Assembly: GCA_036678685.1 (NCBI GenBank)
Contig: JAZIHH010000027.1
Coordinates: forward strand, 1-64,000
Source of the DNA: JAZIHH01 sp036678685
Lineage (GTDB): Bacteria; Bacillota; UBA4882; UBA10575
DNA length: 64,000 bases
Direction: 5' to 3'
Of this stretch, positions 17,057-26,108 are shown one piece after another. The translations under genes and the position numbers were made by a program. Numbering within the stretch: position 1 is the first letter of the stretch; every line of letters begins with the position of its first letter. The notes beneath the pieces were generated by a model. The model saw only the letters and a list, made by a program, of their open reading frames with translations, did not search any database and was not told the origin of the DNA.

Positions 17057-17367
17057 GATAAATCCATAGGTTAGTTTGTGCATAAAAATGCAAAAGGAAG
17101 GTATGAGAGGGGAAGAAACCGCGAATGCCTAAAAAGTACCATGCAGAAGGAAGGCTGAGTACCACACAGACGTGACGGACTCGTAGAGAGTGCCTCTTGC
17201 ATAACATTCTTAGCTCCATCTGCATGGGAAAGTCCCTATTAAAGAAATTGTGGCCGTCAAAGAAACGGGCACTGATCAATCGCAACGCTGGCGAGGAGCA
17301 AACGCGGAATCCCATGTTAAAGATGGAGAGGACCTTCACTGCACAGTAACTTATGGAGGGGGATAAC
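17057..17367 (+). ncRNA. Candidate IS110 bridge-RNA region (5' non-coding end of the element)
   Basis: About 310 bp with no gene, between the left junction and the transposase start. Family knowledge: IS110-group elements encode a structured bridge RNA here whose loops pair with target and donor DNA. Two weak hints are visible. AATCGCAACGCT (17278-17289) resembles the target AATCGGCAAACGTT at 17039-17052. GAAGGTATGAGA near 17097 resembles the donor start GTATGAT. The exact RNA ends are not determined. Confidence 0.5.
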
Positions 17368-18729
17368 ATGAGAGTGGTAGGAATCGACACTGGTGTTACC
17401 TCGAAGCATTGTGCGGTAGTAGTAGATTCAGAAGGAACAAAAGATAGTAAACCAATACTCTTTGGCACAAGTATCCAAGAATATGATCGAATGATCGAAG
17501 AAGCCAATAAAGGTGGAAAAACGGACATATTTGCCATAGAAACAGCCGGTGAGGCCTGGTATACGCTTGCCTTACACTTACATAAAAAGGGTTATCAAGT
17601 AGCCATCGTCTCACCGGAAAAGAGTCATGATTTCCGGAAAAGCCTGAGAAAGCATACGAAAACAAACAGAATTGACGCCAGTTCCATCGCCCGGAGTTTA
17701 ATAATCGATCGAACAAGCATAACCTACTTTAGTCCCAGGAGTACTAAAATAGAGGCCTTACGCCGACTAACCCGTCGATACACCAGCTTACAAAAGGAAC
17801 AGGCAGCCCATCGTACAATCATCAGGGCGGAATTAAGGAGTCTATTGCCATCGTGGCGTCAACCGGAAGGGATCTTTACCATGCCCTATAAAAAGTGGTT
17901 TAAAAAAGGGGTTGATCCCTGGTATTGGAATGAAACTAACAAAGCGGAACTGCAAGAGCTCCTAAAGGATCCGGTAGAGACAGAAAGAATAATCGAAGCT
18001 TGCGAACAGACGCGTAAGATTTATTCAAACATACACCAAGAAGGATTGGACTCGGGAGTATTGGCAGTGCAGCAAGAAGTAGCTATTCTGGAGCTATTAG
18101 AAGACCAGATTAAAGAGTTAAAAAGGAAAATAAGTCAGATATACCGGGAACTTGACGAAGATAGAGTATTAACGAGCATATGTGGGATCGGAGAATTTAC
18201 AGCCGCGGTTATTTTAGGCGAAGTTGGAGACATAACCAGGTTTAGAAACAACGCGGGATTCAGTTCATATTGTGGCGTGGTTCCAAAACGTAATGATACT
18301 GGGGATACCCATCGACAGGGGCAGAAAATGACGAAACAGGGGAATCGTCATCTGCGCAGAGTATTGTTTTTAGCAGCATTAAGTGGGACAAGAACCGATC
18401 CGGAATTGGCCACAATCTATTACCGGCAAAAGGAAGTATTAAAGAAGCACCATAATAAAGCTATGGGGTTCGTAATGAACGCTCTTGCTCGACGTATATA
18501 CGCCGTTTTAAAGCGGAATCCCCACCTGTTCAGTGGGGGTAAGGGCGAGAAAGCGCCGTATATCATAAAGATCGAGGGTATTACCGTAGATAAAAAGGTT
18601 GCCCGTGAGTGGATAGAAAAGAATAAGAAAACGACAAGTAAAAAGAACGGGAGCCGAGCGGGGAAATACCCGCCAGAGACCGTCAAAGACGTCTCACGAA
18701 TTTCGAATGGGCTCCCACTAATAGTTTAA
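17368..18729 (+). CDS. IS110-family transposase (DEDD recombinase)
   Basis: Encodes 453 aa from ATG 17368, preceded by GGAGGGGG. The N-terminal RuvC-like DEDD domain (1-160) shows VVGIDTGVTSKHCAVV, FAIETAGEAWYTLA and TNRIDASSIARSL. The central coiled region (about 220-270) is followed by the Transposase_20 domain: ICGIGEFTAAVILGEVGDITRF, then GVVPKRNDTGDTHRQGQ and GNRHLRRVLFLAA. It catalyses excision and insertion of the element, guided in this family by a bridge RNA. The gene appears intact. Confidence 0.93.
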   Translation: MRVVGIDTGVTSKHCAVVVDSEGTKDSKPILFGTSIQEYDRMIEEANKGGKTDIFAIETAGEAWYTLALHLHKKGYQVAIVSPEKSHDFRKSLRKHTKTNRIDASSIARSLIIDRTSITYFSPRSTKIEALRRLTRRYTSLQKEQAAHRTIIRAELRSLLPSWRQPEGIFTMPYKKWFKKGVDPWYWNETNKAELQELLKDPVETERIIEACEQTRKIYSNIHQEGLDSGVLAVQQEVAILELLEDQIKELKRKISQIYRELDEDRVLTSICGIGEFTAAVILGEVGDITRFRNNAGFSSYCGVVPKRNDTGDTHRQGQKMTKQGNRHLRRVLFLAALSGTRTDPELATIYYRQKEVLKKHHNKAMGFVMNALARRIYAVLKRNPHLFSGGKGEKAPYIIKIEGITVDKKVAREWIEKNKKTTSKKNGSRAGKYPPETVKDVSRISNGLPLIV

Positions 18730-18846
18730 CCTGAATAAACGTTAAGATCAATTTGTAAGTTTATTTAATTTTTTAGTTGATATTTCTTAAGAAATGTTAT
18801 GTGAAATGCTGAGAGTAGTATGCATAGCATGAAGAGGTGCAAGAAA

Positions 18847-19545
18847 ATGGAGACAATAGTTCAGGTTTTTGATAAATTTTTGGAAGCTCAACAAGTAAGG
18901 TTAAAGAAAACAACATTTAATAGATATAAGAGTGTTATGCAGCTATTTGAAAGTTACATGAATAGTTACGCGTATAATTATTTAGAAAAAAAAGAACAGA
19001 AACTGTTCTGGACTAAGTATAAAAACGAAAAGAAAGAGTTTTGTGAAATATTCGATATTAAAAAGATGACCAATAGCGAAGTTAGTGAATTTCTTAGTTA
19101 CTTTATGATCAGAAAAGTTACAGGTAGTAAAGAATTAATGAAAAATACAGGACGGGTATTGCGTAAGTTCATTAAATGGTTAAAAGATAATTCTTACATA
19201 GATAATAACAAATTTGAAATCCTTGACGAAACTATTAATGAGTTAAAAGATGATCTTCCCAAAGTGGTGGAATTAGCAAATATATTCTATGAAGAAGCAA
19301 CTAAAAATAGTTTTCGTCAATATGAGATATATAAAGAGAGTCATTTTATAATAAAAAAAGTAGAGGCAGGTAAATTATGGCTTGAAGATTATGATTATAT
19401 AGATAGCGACATGAAAATCGGTCCTGTAATTGTTCCCGAAAAGATTAGTTCTTTTGTAAGGGAGGGTTGGACGGCATATTTAGAATTAGGTAGAAAAAAT
19501 AAAAGATGGTATATTACCGGAAGTGGTAATGTTTATCCAAATTAG
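18847..19545 (+). CDS. Orphan tyrosine-recombinase-like core-binding (SAM-like) domain protein
   Basis: Encodes 232 aa from ATG 18847, with AAGAGGTG 8 nt upstream; an in-frame ATG at 18820 is less likely. Residues 1-110 (VQVFDKFLEAQQVRLKKTTF, RYKSVMQLFESYM, ...FLSYFMIRKV, LRKFIKWLKDNSYI) look like the helical N-terminal core-binding domain of tyrosine recombinases. No R..HxxR..Y catalytic domain follows. Instead there is an uncharacterised C-terminal part ending EGWTAYLELGRKNKRWYITG. It may be a DNA-binding accessory protein; function is inferred only. It is the sole gene of cassette 18797-19698. Confidence 0.6.
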   Translation: METIVQVFDKFLEAQQVRLKKTTFNRYKSVMQLFESYMNSYAYNYLEKKEQKLFWTKYKNEKKEFCEIFDIKKMTNSEVSEFLSYFMIRKVTGSKELMKNTGRVLRKFIKWLKDNSYIDNNKFEILDETINELKDDLPKVVELANIFYEEATKNSFRQYEIYKESHFIIKKVEAGKLWLEDYDYIDSDMKIGPVIVPEKISSFVREGWTAYLELGRKNKRWYITGSGNVYPN

Positions 19546-19557
19546 TGTCCGCACTTC

Positions 19558-19704
19558 ACATAACACAGCATTGCCGCTTTGGCCGCGGAAAGTCGACTCA
19601 TGAAGTCAGACAAGCTAGTTAGTCATGAAGCCGACGCGGCCACATCGATTCGCCAAGCGCGTCGCGCTAGGGCTCATCGACGTCGGCAATGCCAAACGTT
19701 ATGT
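19558..19704 (+). repeat. attC, family A
   Basis: R'' ACATAAC (19558-19564) complements the cassette start GTTATGT seen at 18796, just right of the IS110 element; R' GTTATGT at 19698-19704. Confidence 0.92.
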
Positions 19705-20034
19705 GAAATGCCGATAGGAGGTCTAAAGAATAGATACAAAAGATAGATTCTTACAGTTTTGGTTTAAAGGAGTAAATGAGTATATTGAGAAAGAACACGA
19801 AAAAGAAGTGAAATGTTTTCTTGAGAAATGTGCAAAAAGTTGTTCTGATTCTTATTCCTTAAAAATATATCAAGAAGCATTTGAAGATGAAAATATATCT
19901 ATAAAAGAGTCTCTAGAAATATTAAAAGATAGTTTTTCTGATTTTAAATACAAGATATTTAGTGACAAAATTGAAATAATATATGAAAAATGTGGTTGTG
20001 ATCTTGTTCGAGAAAATTTGATTAAATCTTCCCG

Positions 20035-21427
20035 AGTTGAGTCCATATAATGGTGTAAAAATGGTTTTCTAAAAAAATAGGGGAGCCATTAACAAATTCT
20101 TCAGTTAGAATAGAGGTTGGAGAAACCAAAATTCTGAGAGGAGGAATTTGAAATGGCTCAATACCAGATTACCGTAGATCAAGATCTTTTGCACCGTCTA
20201 TTTTTAGGCAATAACAAGGATTCCGGTGTGTCAGCGCTATTGGAATCGGTATTGAACCAGATTTTGCAGGCGCAAGCCACCGAACAGCTTCAAGCCGAGC
20301 CATACGAACGTACTGATAAAAGAAAGGGCTATCGTAACGGCACACGCGAGCATCCTCTTACCACCCGGGTCGGAACCATAACCCTACGTGTTCCGCGTTT
20401 TCGTAACGGCCAGTTTTCCACTGAGATGTTTGCCCGCTATCAGCGGAGCGAACAGGCCTTGGTGCTGGCCTTGATGGAAATGGTAATTAACGGGGTCTCT
20501 ACCCGTAAGGTCAGTCAGATAATGGAAGAGTTATGTGGTACCGAATTTTCCAAATCCACTGTTTCAGAGTTGTGCAAGAAACTGGACCCCATTGTGAACG
20601 CCTGGAATAACCGGGACTTGAGTGAGAAGTGTTATCCTTTTGTATTGGTGGATGCTTTGGTACTGAAAATTCGTGAAGATGGCCGTGTCCGTTCCCGGAG
20701 TGTTATGATTGCTATCGGCATAAACACTAAAGGATACCGGGAAGTTCTAGGGCTTATGATTGGCGACAGTGAATCCGAAGCCAGTTGGAGCCAGTTCTTT
20801 TCCTGGCTTAAAAGCCGTAACCTGCGTGGTGTCGAACTGGTAGTATCAGATGACCATGGCGGCCTGGTCAAGGCGGTTCGCCGCTACTTCCAGGGCGTTA
20901 CCTGGCATCGCTGCCAAACCCACTTTATGCGTAATATCATGGACGCTACGCCTAGGTCGGCAAAAGAAGAGCTTTATCCACATCTGCGAGCTATTCTGGA
21001 TGCGCCTGATATCGGTACTGCCCGGTTGTTATTGAATCAAACCTTGGAGACATTTAAGAAAAAAGCACCCAAGGCCATGCAAATACTTGAAATGGGCTTT
21101 GATGACGCTACCGCGGTCCTTATGCTGCCGGAAAAATATCGCCGGCGTCTGCGTACTACAAACGCTGTCGAGCGTCTTATCGAAGAGATTAGGCGCAGGG
21201 AACGAGTTATCCATATTTTCCCGAACCGGGAATCGGCAATTCGCCTAATTGGAGCCTTACTTATGGAAATTGACGACAAGTGGATAGCCGGCAAAAAGTA
21301 TCTGGATATGAGTGAATACCTCCAGTGGCAAGAAGAGCAAAAACAAACTAGCGACCGAAGTAATGTCGCGTATATCAGATAAATTTAATGATAACTGAGG
21401 AATTTACACACTAATTTGGACTTGATC
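20035..21427 (+). mobile_element. IS256-family insertion sequence, copy 1
   Basis: 1,393 bp flanked by the 8-bp target duplication TCTTCCCG (20027-20034 and 21428-21435). The ends AGTTGAGTCC and GGACTTGATC are imperfect inverted repeats that extend inward over GTGTAAA. Two further copies lie at 48764-50154 and 58020-59409 in the opposite orientation. Confidence 0.95.
20153..21382 (+). CDS. IS256-family (Mutator) transposase, copy 1
   Basis: Encodes 409 aa, full length for the family, from ATG 20153 with GAGAGGAGG upstream. It has the D-D-E triad context: VLVDALVLKIRED, VVSDDHGGLVKAV and TTNAVERLIEEIRRRERV. The CxxH pair typical of Mutator transposases is seen in WHRCQTHFMRNI. The frame is intact, and the protein is very close to the copies at 48809 and 58065. 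Confidence 0.95.
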   Translation: MAQYQITVDQDLLHRLFLGNNKDSGVSALLESVLNQILQAQATEQLQAEPYERTDKRKGYRNGTREHPLTTRVGTITLRVPRFRNGQFSTEMFARYQRSEQALVLALMEMVINGVSTRKVSQIMEELCGTEFSKSTVSELCKKLDPIVNAWNNRDLSEKCYPFVLVDALVLKIREDGRVRSRSVMIAIGINTKGYREVLGLMIGDSESEASWSQFFSWLKSRNLRGVELVVSDDHGGLVKAVRRYFQGVTWHRCQTHFMRNIMDATPRSAKEELYPHLRAILDAPDIGTARLLLNQTLETFKKKAPKAMQILEMGFDDATAVLMLPEKYRRRLRTTNAVERLIEEIRRRERVIHIFPNRESAIRLIGALLMEIDDKWIAGKKYLDMSEYLQWQEEQKQTSDRSNVAYIR

Positions 21428-22971
21428 TCTTCCCGTATATGTATGTGCTCAGAATTGAGTTTAAAATATAACTGGGAGAATATATTCGGAGAAAATAATG
21501 TTGAGATAAACAGGATGTTATCGGTACTAGAGGGTGATGAAACATGTATCTTTGAAGTCAGATTAAAGCAACTCGGACACATCACATAACATGGGATTTC
21601 TAGCCCTACTATCGTTTTGCCTAAATTCATTCGGTAAGCCAAGTCTGGCTAAGCCTCATGACGGCACCGGCTTGACGGTAGTGTCAATATTTTTTCGCAC
21701 ATTTATAAATGGCGACCTAAAGTGGCATTTGGATGAGAGGTATTAACCGACAGACACCTCCTCTTGAATGCCAACTAAAAGTTTCATGTTTAAATAGCGC
21801 TTTAGACCCCAATTGGAACTGGCTACATGTCTTAAGCGGGCACAGACCAACATTAATGCTGAATGGCCATCCGGGAAGCTACCTACAACTCTAGTTCGAC
21901 GCCTTATCTCTCTCATTAAACGTTCAAGACCATTATTTGTACGGATTTTCATCCAATGTTCCCGGGGAAAATGCATATATGATAAGGTTTCTTCAACTCC
22001 GGTTTCAACCTTTTCCGCGGCTTTGGGCAGTTTCATTTCCCGCAGTTTCCGAACCACTGCTGAGGCTTTTTCTCGAGCGCTTATCAGGTCTTCCTGGGCA
22101 TGAATGGCTTTTAGCATTGCTGCTACTAGTTTAACTTTTCCCGTTGGTACCACACTAAAGATATTACGATAGAAATGCACAACACATCTTTGCCAACGGG
22201 CCTCCGGAAAGATTTCACCAAGGGTTTCAACGACGCCAAGACATTTGTCGCTAATGAATAATTGGGTGCCCTTTAGACCACGCTCTTTGAGGTGCCGGAG
22301 AAAGTTTAGCCAGCTCTCTTTATCTTCTTTACTTCCTTCGGCGGCACCGAGAATCTCCCGGTATCCGTCATTGTTCACGGCTAAAGCGACCAGAATTGAT
22401 ACGTTTTCATATTCACCGCCCCAGTTTCTTTTGAGATAAATCCCATCCAGATATACATAGGGGTATTCACCATCTAGTGGACGGTTACGCCAGTCTTCAA
22501 TGTGCGAGTATACTTTTTTATTAAGCTTGCTGATTGTTCCCGGTGAGACTTTACTTCCCCAGAGAATTTCTGTAATATCTTCAATGCGTCGAACAGAGAC
22601 TCCAGCCAGGTACATTTCAATTAGCGCTTCTTCAATGGAGCTTTCCCGGCGTTTATAGCGTTCAATAATTGCTGTTTCAAAGGGCAGTTTTCGTAGTTTG
22701 GGGACTTTTAGATTGACTTTGCCGGCTTTCGTCTCTAGACTGCGCTGATAATATCCAGCACGGGTATCTTTTCGTGCTTCGGTCCGTTCATAACGGGCTG
22801 CGCGTATTTCGGTCAATTCGATCACCTAATACGCTTCATGCCGATCGCGCGATACGCTTGAATCCGATCACTGATTACGGTTTAATCCGATCGCGCAATT
22901 CGGTTCATGGCGATCACTTATGAGTCCAATTATGGTTTACACTGAAGGGGTATCCCCCATCTTGATTGTAA

Positions 22972-23742
22972 TCAGTCGCTCTGGTTGTTGTTAAATTCGG
23001 TCTCAGTGTCTAGAACCCTTTTAATCTTCCTCATCGATTCACCTCGCAGCACAACTTTGTAGGCATTGTGGATGATCCTGTCTAGAATCGCATCGGCAAC
23101 AGTGGAGTCTCCAAGACACTGATGCCAATGCTCTATGGGTAGTTGGCTGGCTACCAGTGTTGAATGGTACTGCGCACGGTCCTCAAGCACTTCCAAGAGA
23201 TCGCGGGATTCCGCCGGAAGTAGATTGGCCAGGCCCCAATCATCGAGAATTAGTAGTTGCGCTTTCCTGACCGTTTTTAGAAGCTCGAAGTACTGCCCAT
23301 CACCCTGGGCAATGGCAAGCTCACGGAGAAGTGTCGGAATGCGGTAATATTTGACCGATAGCCCCTCTCGACAGGCTGCGTTGCCCAGGGCACAGGCAAG
23401 AAAGGTTTTGCCAACACCTGTTGGACCAATGATAAGGACGTTGTAACCTTTGCGGATCCAGTCGCAACGCAGCAACTCTTGAAAAAGCCGGCGCTTAAGT
23501 CCACGAGGATGCTCGTAGTCGATATCTTCAGGCATAGCATCAATACGAAACCGGGCTTTTTTACGCAGGCGGGCAATACGGTTAGATTCCCGCAGAGTCC
23601 ATTCATGGTCCACCATTAGGGCCAGGCGTTCTTCAAATGACAACTCGGAGATGCCTTCCGTCTGGGAATCTCTTAAGTATGCCTGAACCATGCCAGACAA
23701 GCGCATTTTGCGCATGCGCTCTAGTGTCTGTTCAGTACCCAT
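22972..23742 (-). CDS. istB: IstB-like ATPase of IS21
   Basis: Encodes 256 aa from ATG 23742, overlapping the end of istA by 22 nt. It is a helper AAA+ ATPase: Walker A GPTGVGKTFLACALG near residue 110, Walker B LLILDDWGLANL near 170 and a later arginine-finger region DRIIHNAYKVVLRGESMRK. It delivers the IstA transposase to target DNA and stimulates strand transfer in studied IS21 systems. It appears intact. Confidence 0.93.
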   Translation of the reverse strand: MGTEQTLERMRKMRLSGMVQAYLRDSQTEGISELSFEERLALMVDHEWTLRESNRIARLRKKARFRIDAMPEDIDYEHPRGLKRRLFQELLRCDWIRKGYNVLIIGPTGVGKTFLACALGNAACREGLSVKYYRIPTLLRELAIAQGDGQYFELLKTVRKAQLLILDDWGLANLLPAESRDLLEVLEDRAQYHSTLVASQLPIEHWHQCLGDSTVADAILDRIIHNAYKVVLRGESMRKIKRVLDTETEFNNNQSD

Positions 23743-25295
23743 CTTTCATCACCCCCTTTCTCCGCGTAGTAAGCAGCTCCCCGGATGTTTTCGTGTTCCG
23801 GTAGTGCAAGTTGTGGGGGGTGATCAACAGGAACTCTGTCTAAGCCCTTCTCAAGGATGGATTTGATACTGCGGTATGAATAGGCGCCATAGGTAATCGC
23901 TCTTTTACAGGCATTGTTTACCCGCTTGGCAGAATACTTTTTGGCTAGCTGAATAAGACCCAAAACCGCACGGTATCCTTGTTCGGGGTGTTCGCACCGC
24001 TCAAACAGCCCATGGGCCCATTCTTCGGCATGTTTTCCCAACTTACCAGCCCGGGCCGCCATATCTTCCGGGCTCCGGTAAGCATACTTCTGATGGGAAG
24101 AGGGCATATGTTCCTTGATTGTTGAAAAGCGCTGGTAAGGGCCGCAGCGTTTGTGCCTGGCCACGAGCATTCCTTGATGGTAGATCTCAACTATCGTCTG
24201 AGTGGCTAAAATCTCGACAGATTTTCCAACAAGCTTGTATGGGACGCTGTAAAGGCTCTTCTCAAACTCCACATGGTAGTCCATGTGAACCGTAGCTTTC
24301 TTCCATTGGCGCATTTCATACCGCTTCTCAGGTAGAGGCTTGAGTGCCGGTTTGTCGATTTCCAGGAACCATGAGGTTCTTGAACCATGCAGTTTCTGAA
24401 AAGGACGATTATTCAACGCTTCAAGCTCTTTAAGAACCGCGGCATTTGCCTCGTCAAGGCTAAAGAATGTGTAGTCCCTCAGGGCTGCCAAAATGTTGCG
24501 CTCCACATGAAGAACCGCGTTTTCGACTTTGGCTTTGTCATTCGGTTTGCGCACTCTCGTGGGGAGAACAACTACTCCATAGTGACGGGCCATGTCGGCA
24601 TAGGTCGGATTGATCTCAGGATCATAATAATTGGCCTTTGTAACACCAGTTTTCAGGTTGTCTGGCACTACTATGACAGGTATTCCGCCAAAGAACTCAA
24701 AGGCCAAACAGTGGCCAAGAATCCAGTAATTTAGCTCCATAGCCGGAAACAGATGCGCAAAACAGTAATTACTGGCTCCTAAGACGGCTACGAACATATA
24801 CGCTGGATGAATATCACCGGTAACCGGGTCGTAGATGGGAAAAGTCTGTCCAGCCCAGTCAACAAAGACCTTTTCTCCGGCCTTATGGTGCTGGCGCATG
24901 ACAACATCAAGATGCTTGGCCCACTGCCGGTAATGGTAACAAAACTGTGTGTACTGAAACCCATCGGGATGTAGCTCTTTGTATTCCCACCACAGGAGTT
25001 TAAGAGTTACACCTGGTCTGGACAGCTCTTTATGAACCTGCTGCCAATCAGGCATTACATGAGGCGGCTTTCTGGTGCTGACATCAACGTAGAGCAGTGC
25101 TTCCAGTTCCTTATCAGTCATCTGTTGCACCGATGGCCACGAAAGGCCTGCATGTGTAGCTCTTTGAATGAGGTCACTTACAGTACTGGGCGAAACATTG
25201 CAGTTAACAGCAATCTGGCGGTTACTTAACCCGTCTTGCCATTTGAGCTTTAATATTTCCAAGATTTTTCGCACGGATATCCTCCTCGCGGCCAT
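23721..25295 (-). CDS. istA: IstA-like transposase of IS21
   Basis: Encodes 524 aa from ATG 25295. The N-terminal helix-turn-helix (ISVRKILEILKLKWQDGLSNRQIAVNCNVS) is followed by an rve integrase core with D-D-E residues in VFVDWAGQTFPIYD, IVVPDNLKTGVTK and KPNDKAKVENAVLHVER, then the C-terminal beta-barrel and IstA tail. It is full length for IS21. It is followed immediately by istB on the minus strand. Confidence 0.93.
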   Translation of the reverse strand: MAARRISVRKILEILKLKWQDGLSNRQIAVNCNVSPSTVSDLIQRATHAGLSWPSVQQMTDKELEALLYVDVSTRKPPHVMPDWQQVHKELSRPGVTLKLLWWEYKELHPDGFQYTQFCYHYRQWAKHLDVVMRQHHKAGEKVFVDWAGQTFPIYDPVTGDIHPAYMFVAVLGASNYCFAHLFPAMELNYWILGHCLAFEFFGGIPVIVVPDNLKTGVTKANYYDPEINPTYADMARHYGVVVLPTRVRKPNDKAKVENAVLHVERNILAALRDYTFFSLDEANAAVLKELEALNNRPFQKLHGSRTSWFLEIDKPALKPLPEKRYEMRQWKKATVHMDYHVEFEKSLYSVPYKLVGKSVEILATQTIVEIYHQGMLVARHKRCGPYQRFSTIKEHMPSSHQKYAYRSPEDMAARAGKLGKHAEEWAHGLFERCEHPEQGYRAVLGLIQLAKKYSAKRVNNACKRAITYGAYSYRSIKSILEKGLDRVPVDHPPQLALPEHENIRGAAYYAEKGGDERWVLNRH

Positions 25296-25848
25296 AGTCT
25301 CGCATCCACCTTTCTCATCTAAGTTATCTGAGAACTTAGATTCGGTGACGCAGATGTCCTATGGCAAATTGGTGATCAAAATTGGTGATTAGAGGATACC
25401 CCGCCAAAAGTGATCGGTTTGAACCGTATTAGGCGATCGGGATAAACCGTTTTGGGCGATCGGCATGAACCGTATCACGCGATCGCAATGAACCGTATTG
25501 GGTGATCGGCTTGAGCCGTATTAGGTGATCGAGATGAACCGTATTTCGCGGGCTGCGTTGGTTAATCGATCGGCCTCTTGGTCAAGTAATTGGTTTAAGG
25601 TCTTCTCGACACTTCCACGCACTAACTCATTCAATTTGTTCTTTATTACATCTTCATTAAACTGTATAATGTTACTCATAGGGGGACCTCCTTTGGTTTG
25701 GTAAGTTTTGGCTTATTTACTTTACCACTTGAGGTCTCCCTTTTCAATTTCCTATTTCTAATTGTGCGAAAAATATTATACGTTATCGGTATGTACTAGA
25801 GTATCAGCCGGTGCCTCTAAGGCCCGGCAACATCGGGAACCCGAAACG

Positions 25849-26046
25849 ATGGCCAAAATCGCTCGCTACGCTCGCTCTTTTGGCCATCGTGCGCCGGGTT
25901 CCACCCGGAGCTGTCCGCTGCCGCTCGCTCCGCTCGCGACATCGGCCATCTCCGGGTTTGCGCCGCTCACTGCGTTCGCTAAACTCCTTCGCCAAGAAAA
26001 AGCAAGCTTTTTCTATGGCTCAGGAGCTTCGCAAACCCGGCGCACG
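25849..26046 (+). mobile_element. D element 4: ORF-less miniature cassette
   Basis: 198-bp form, with GGCCATC at 25882-25888. It follows the hybrid attC and ends at GTTATGT (26046-26052), the start of the next cassette. Confidence 0.75.
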
Positions 26047-26108
26047 TTATGTGAAATACCGGAAATATCGGGGTTGTGGAGAAAAAATAAGACTTATGAG
26101 AGGGAAAA

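Larger units (their letters stand above)
17053..18798 (+). mobile_element. IS110-family insertion sequence inside an attC R' box
   Basis: The left junction is AAAC-GTT-GTATG and the right junction is GAAAT-GTT-ATGTG, so the element is bounded by a shared GTT core with no inverted repeats, as expected for IS110-type elements. Removing it restores AAACG-TTATGTGAAATGC, a normal attC/cassette joint. One transposase gene is present, with about 315 bp of non-coding DNA to its left and 67 bp to its right. Confidence 0.85.
19730..21589 (+). pseudogene. Cys-rich ATC-hydrolase-like gene split by IS256-family element
   Basis: The 5' part runs from 19730 to the insertion at 20034 and the 3' part from 21428 to TAA at 21587-21589. 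Joined through the TCTTCCCG duplication it gives about 156 residues: DTKDRFLQFWFKG..., YEKCGCDLVRENLIKSS, then RICMCSELSLKYNWENIFG and SVLEGDETCIFEV. The Cys pattern and ending resemble L-2-amino-thiazoline-4-carboxylic-acid-hydrolase-like proteins (tentative). AGGAGG at 19717-19722 is 7 nt from an ATA codon (19730), an unusual start; no ATG, GTG or TTG is better placed until GTG 19808. The stop codon lies in the R'' box. Confidence 0.55.
22803..25549 (-). mobile_element. IS21-family insertion sequence (complete)
   Basis: About 2.75 kb flanked by an 8-bp duplication GGGCTGCG (22795-22802 and 25550-25557). Both ends carry several copies of a 22-24 bp motif resembling TACGGTTCATGCCGATCACGCGA (about five at 22815-22925 and about six at 25410-25549). 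Such multiple terminal repeats are typical IstA binding sites of IS21 elements. Confidence 0.92.
21743..25680 (-). pseudogene. IS256-family transposase interrupted by IS21
   Basis: The N-terminal 44 codons (MSNIIQFNEDVIKNKLNEL...DRLTNAAR) lie at 25680 down to about 25549. The rest (YERTEARKDTRAGYYQRSL...) lies at about 22795 down to 21743. Joined, they give a family-length protein of about 395 aa. Catalytic context is seen in VYLDGIYLKRNWGG, LFISDKCLGVV and NNGLERLMREIRRRTRV. It is a different subfamily from the 409-aa IS256 copies in this window. Confidence 0.88.
21678..25782 (-). mobile_element. Second IS256-type element, split by an IS21-family element
   Basis: Ends AATATTTTTTCGCACA (left) and TGTGCGAAAAATATT (right) form an inverted repeat around a Mutator-type transposase gene. 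No convincing target duplication is present; only CGGTA is shared by both flanks. An IS21 element at 22803-25549 sits inside its transposase gene. Confidence 0.8.
21584..25854 (+). repeat. attC interrupted by nested insertion sequences; halves do not match
   Basis: R'' ACATAAC (21584-21590) matches its cassette start GTTATGT. The left half (GGGATTTCTAGCCC..., to about 21677) is not of family B. The right half (25807-25854, GCCGGTGCC...GGGAACCCG) is family B. The outer arms therefore cannot pair well. R' is GATGGCC at 25848-25854, the start of a D element. A deletion linked to the IS between two attC sites would explain this. Confidence 0.7.

Noticed and set aside
17053..18798. IS110 element as a normal gene cassette
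   Set aside because: Its left edge GTTGTAT has no complementary R'' box, and the flanking cassette joint is restored when the element is removed.
22803..22960. Regularly spaced repeats resembling a CRISPR array (also 25410-25549)
   Set aside because: The repeats are degenerate, have no unique spacers, and are the multiple terminal repeats of an IS21 element.
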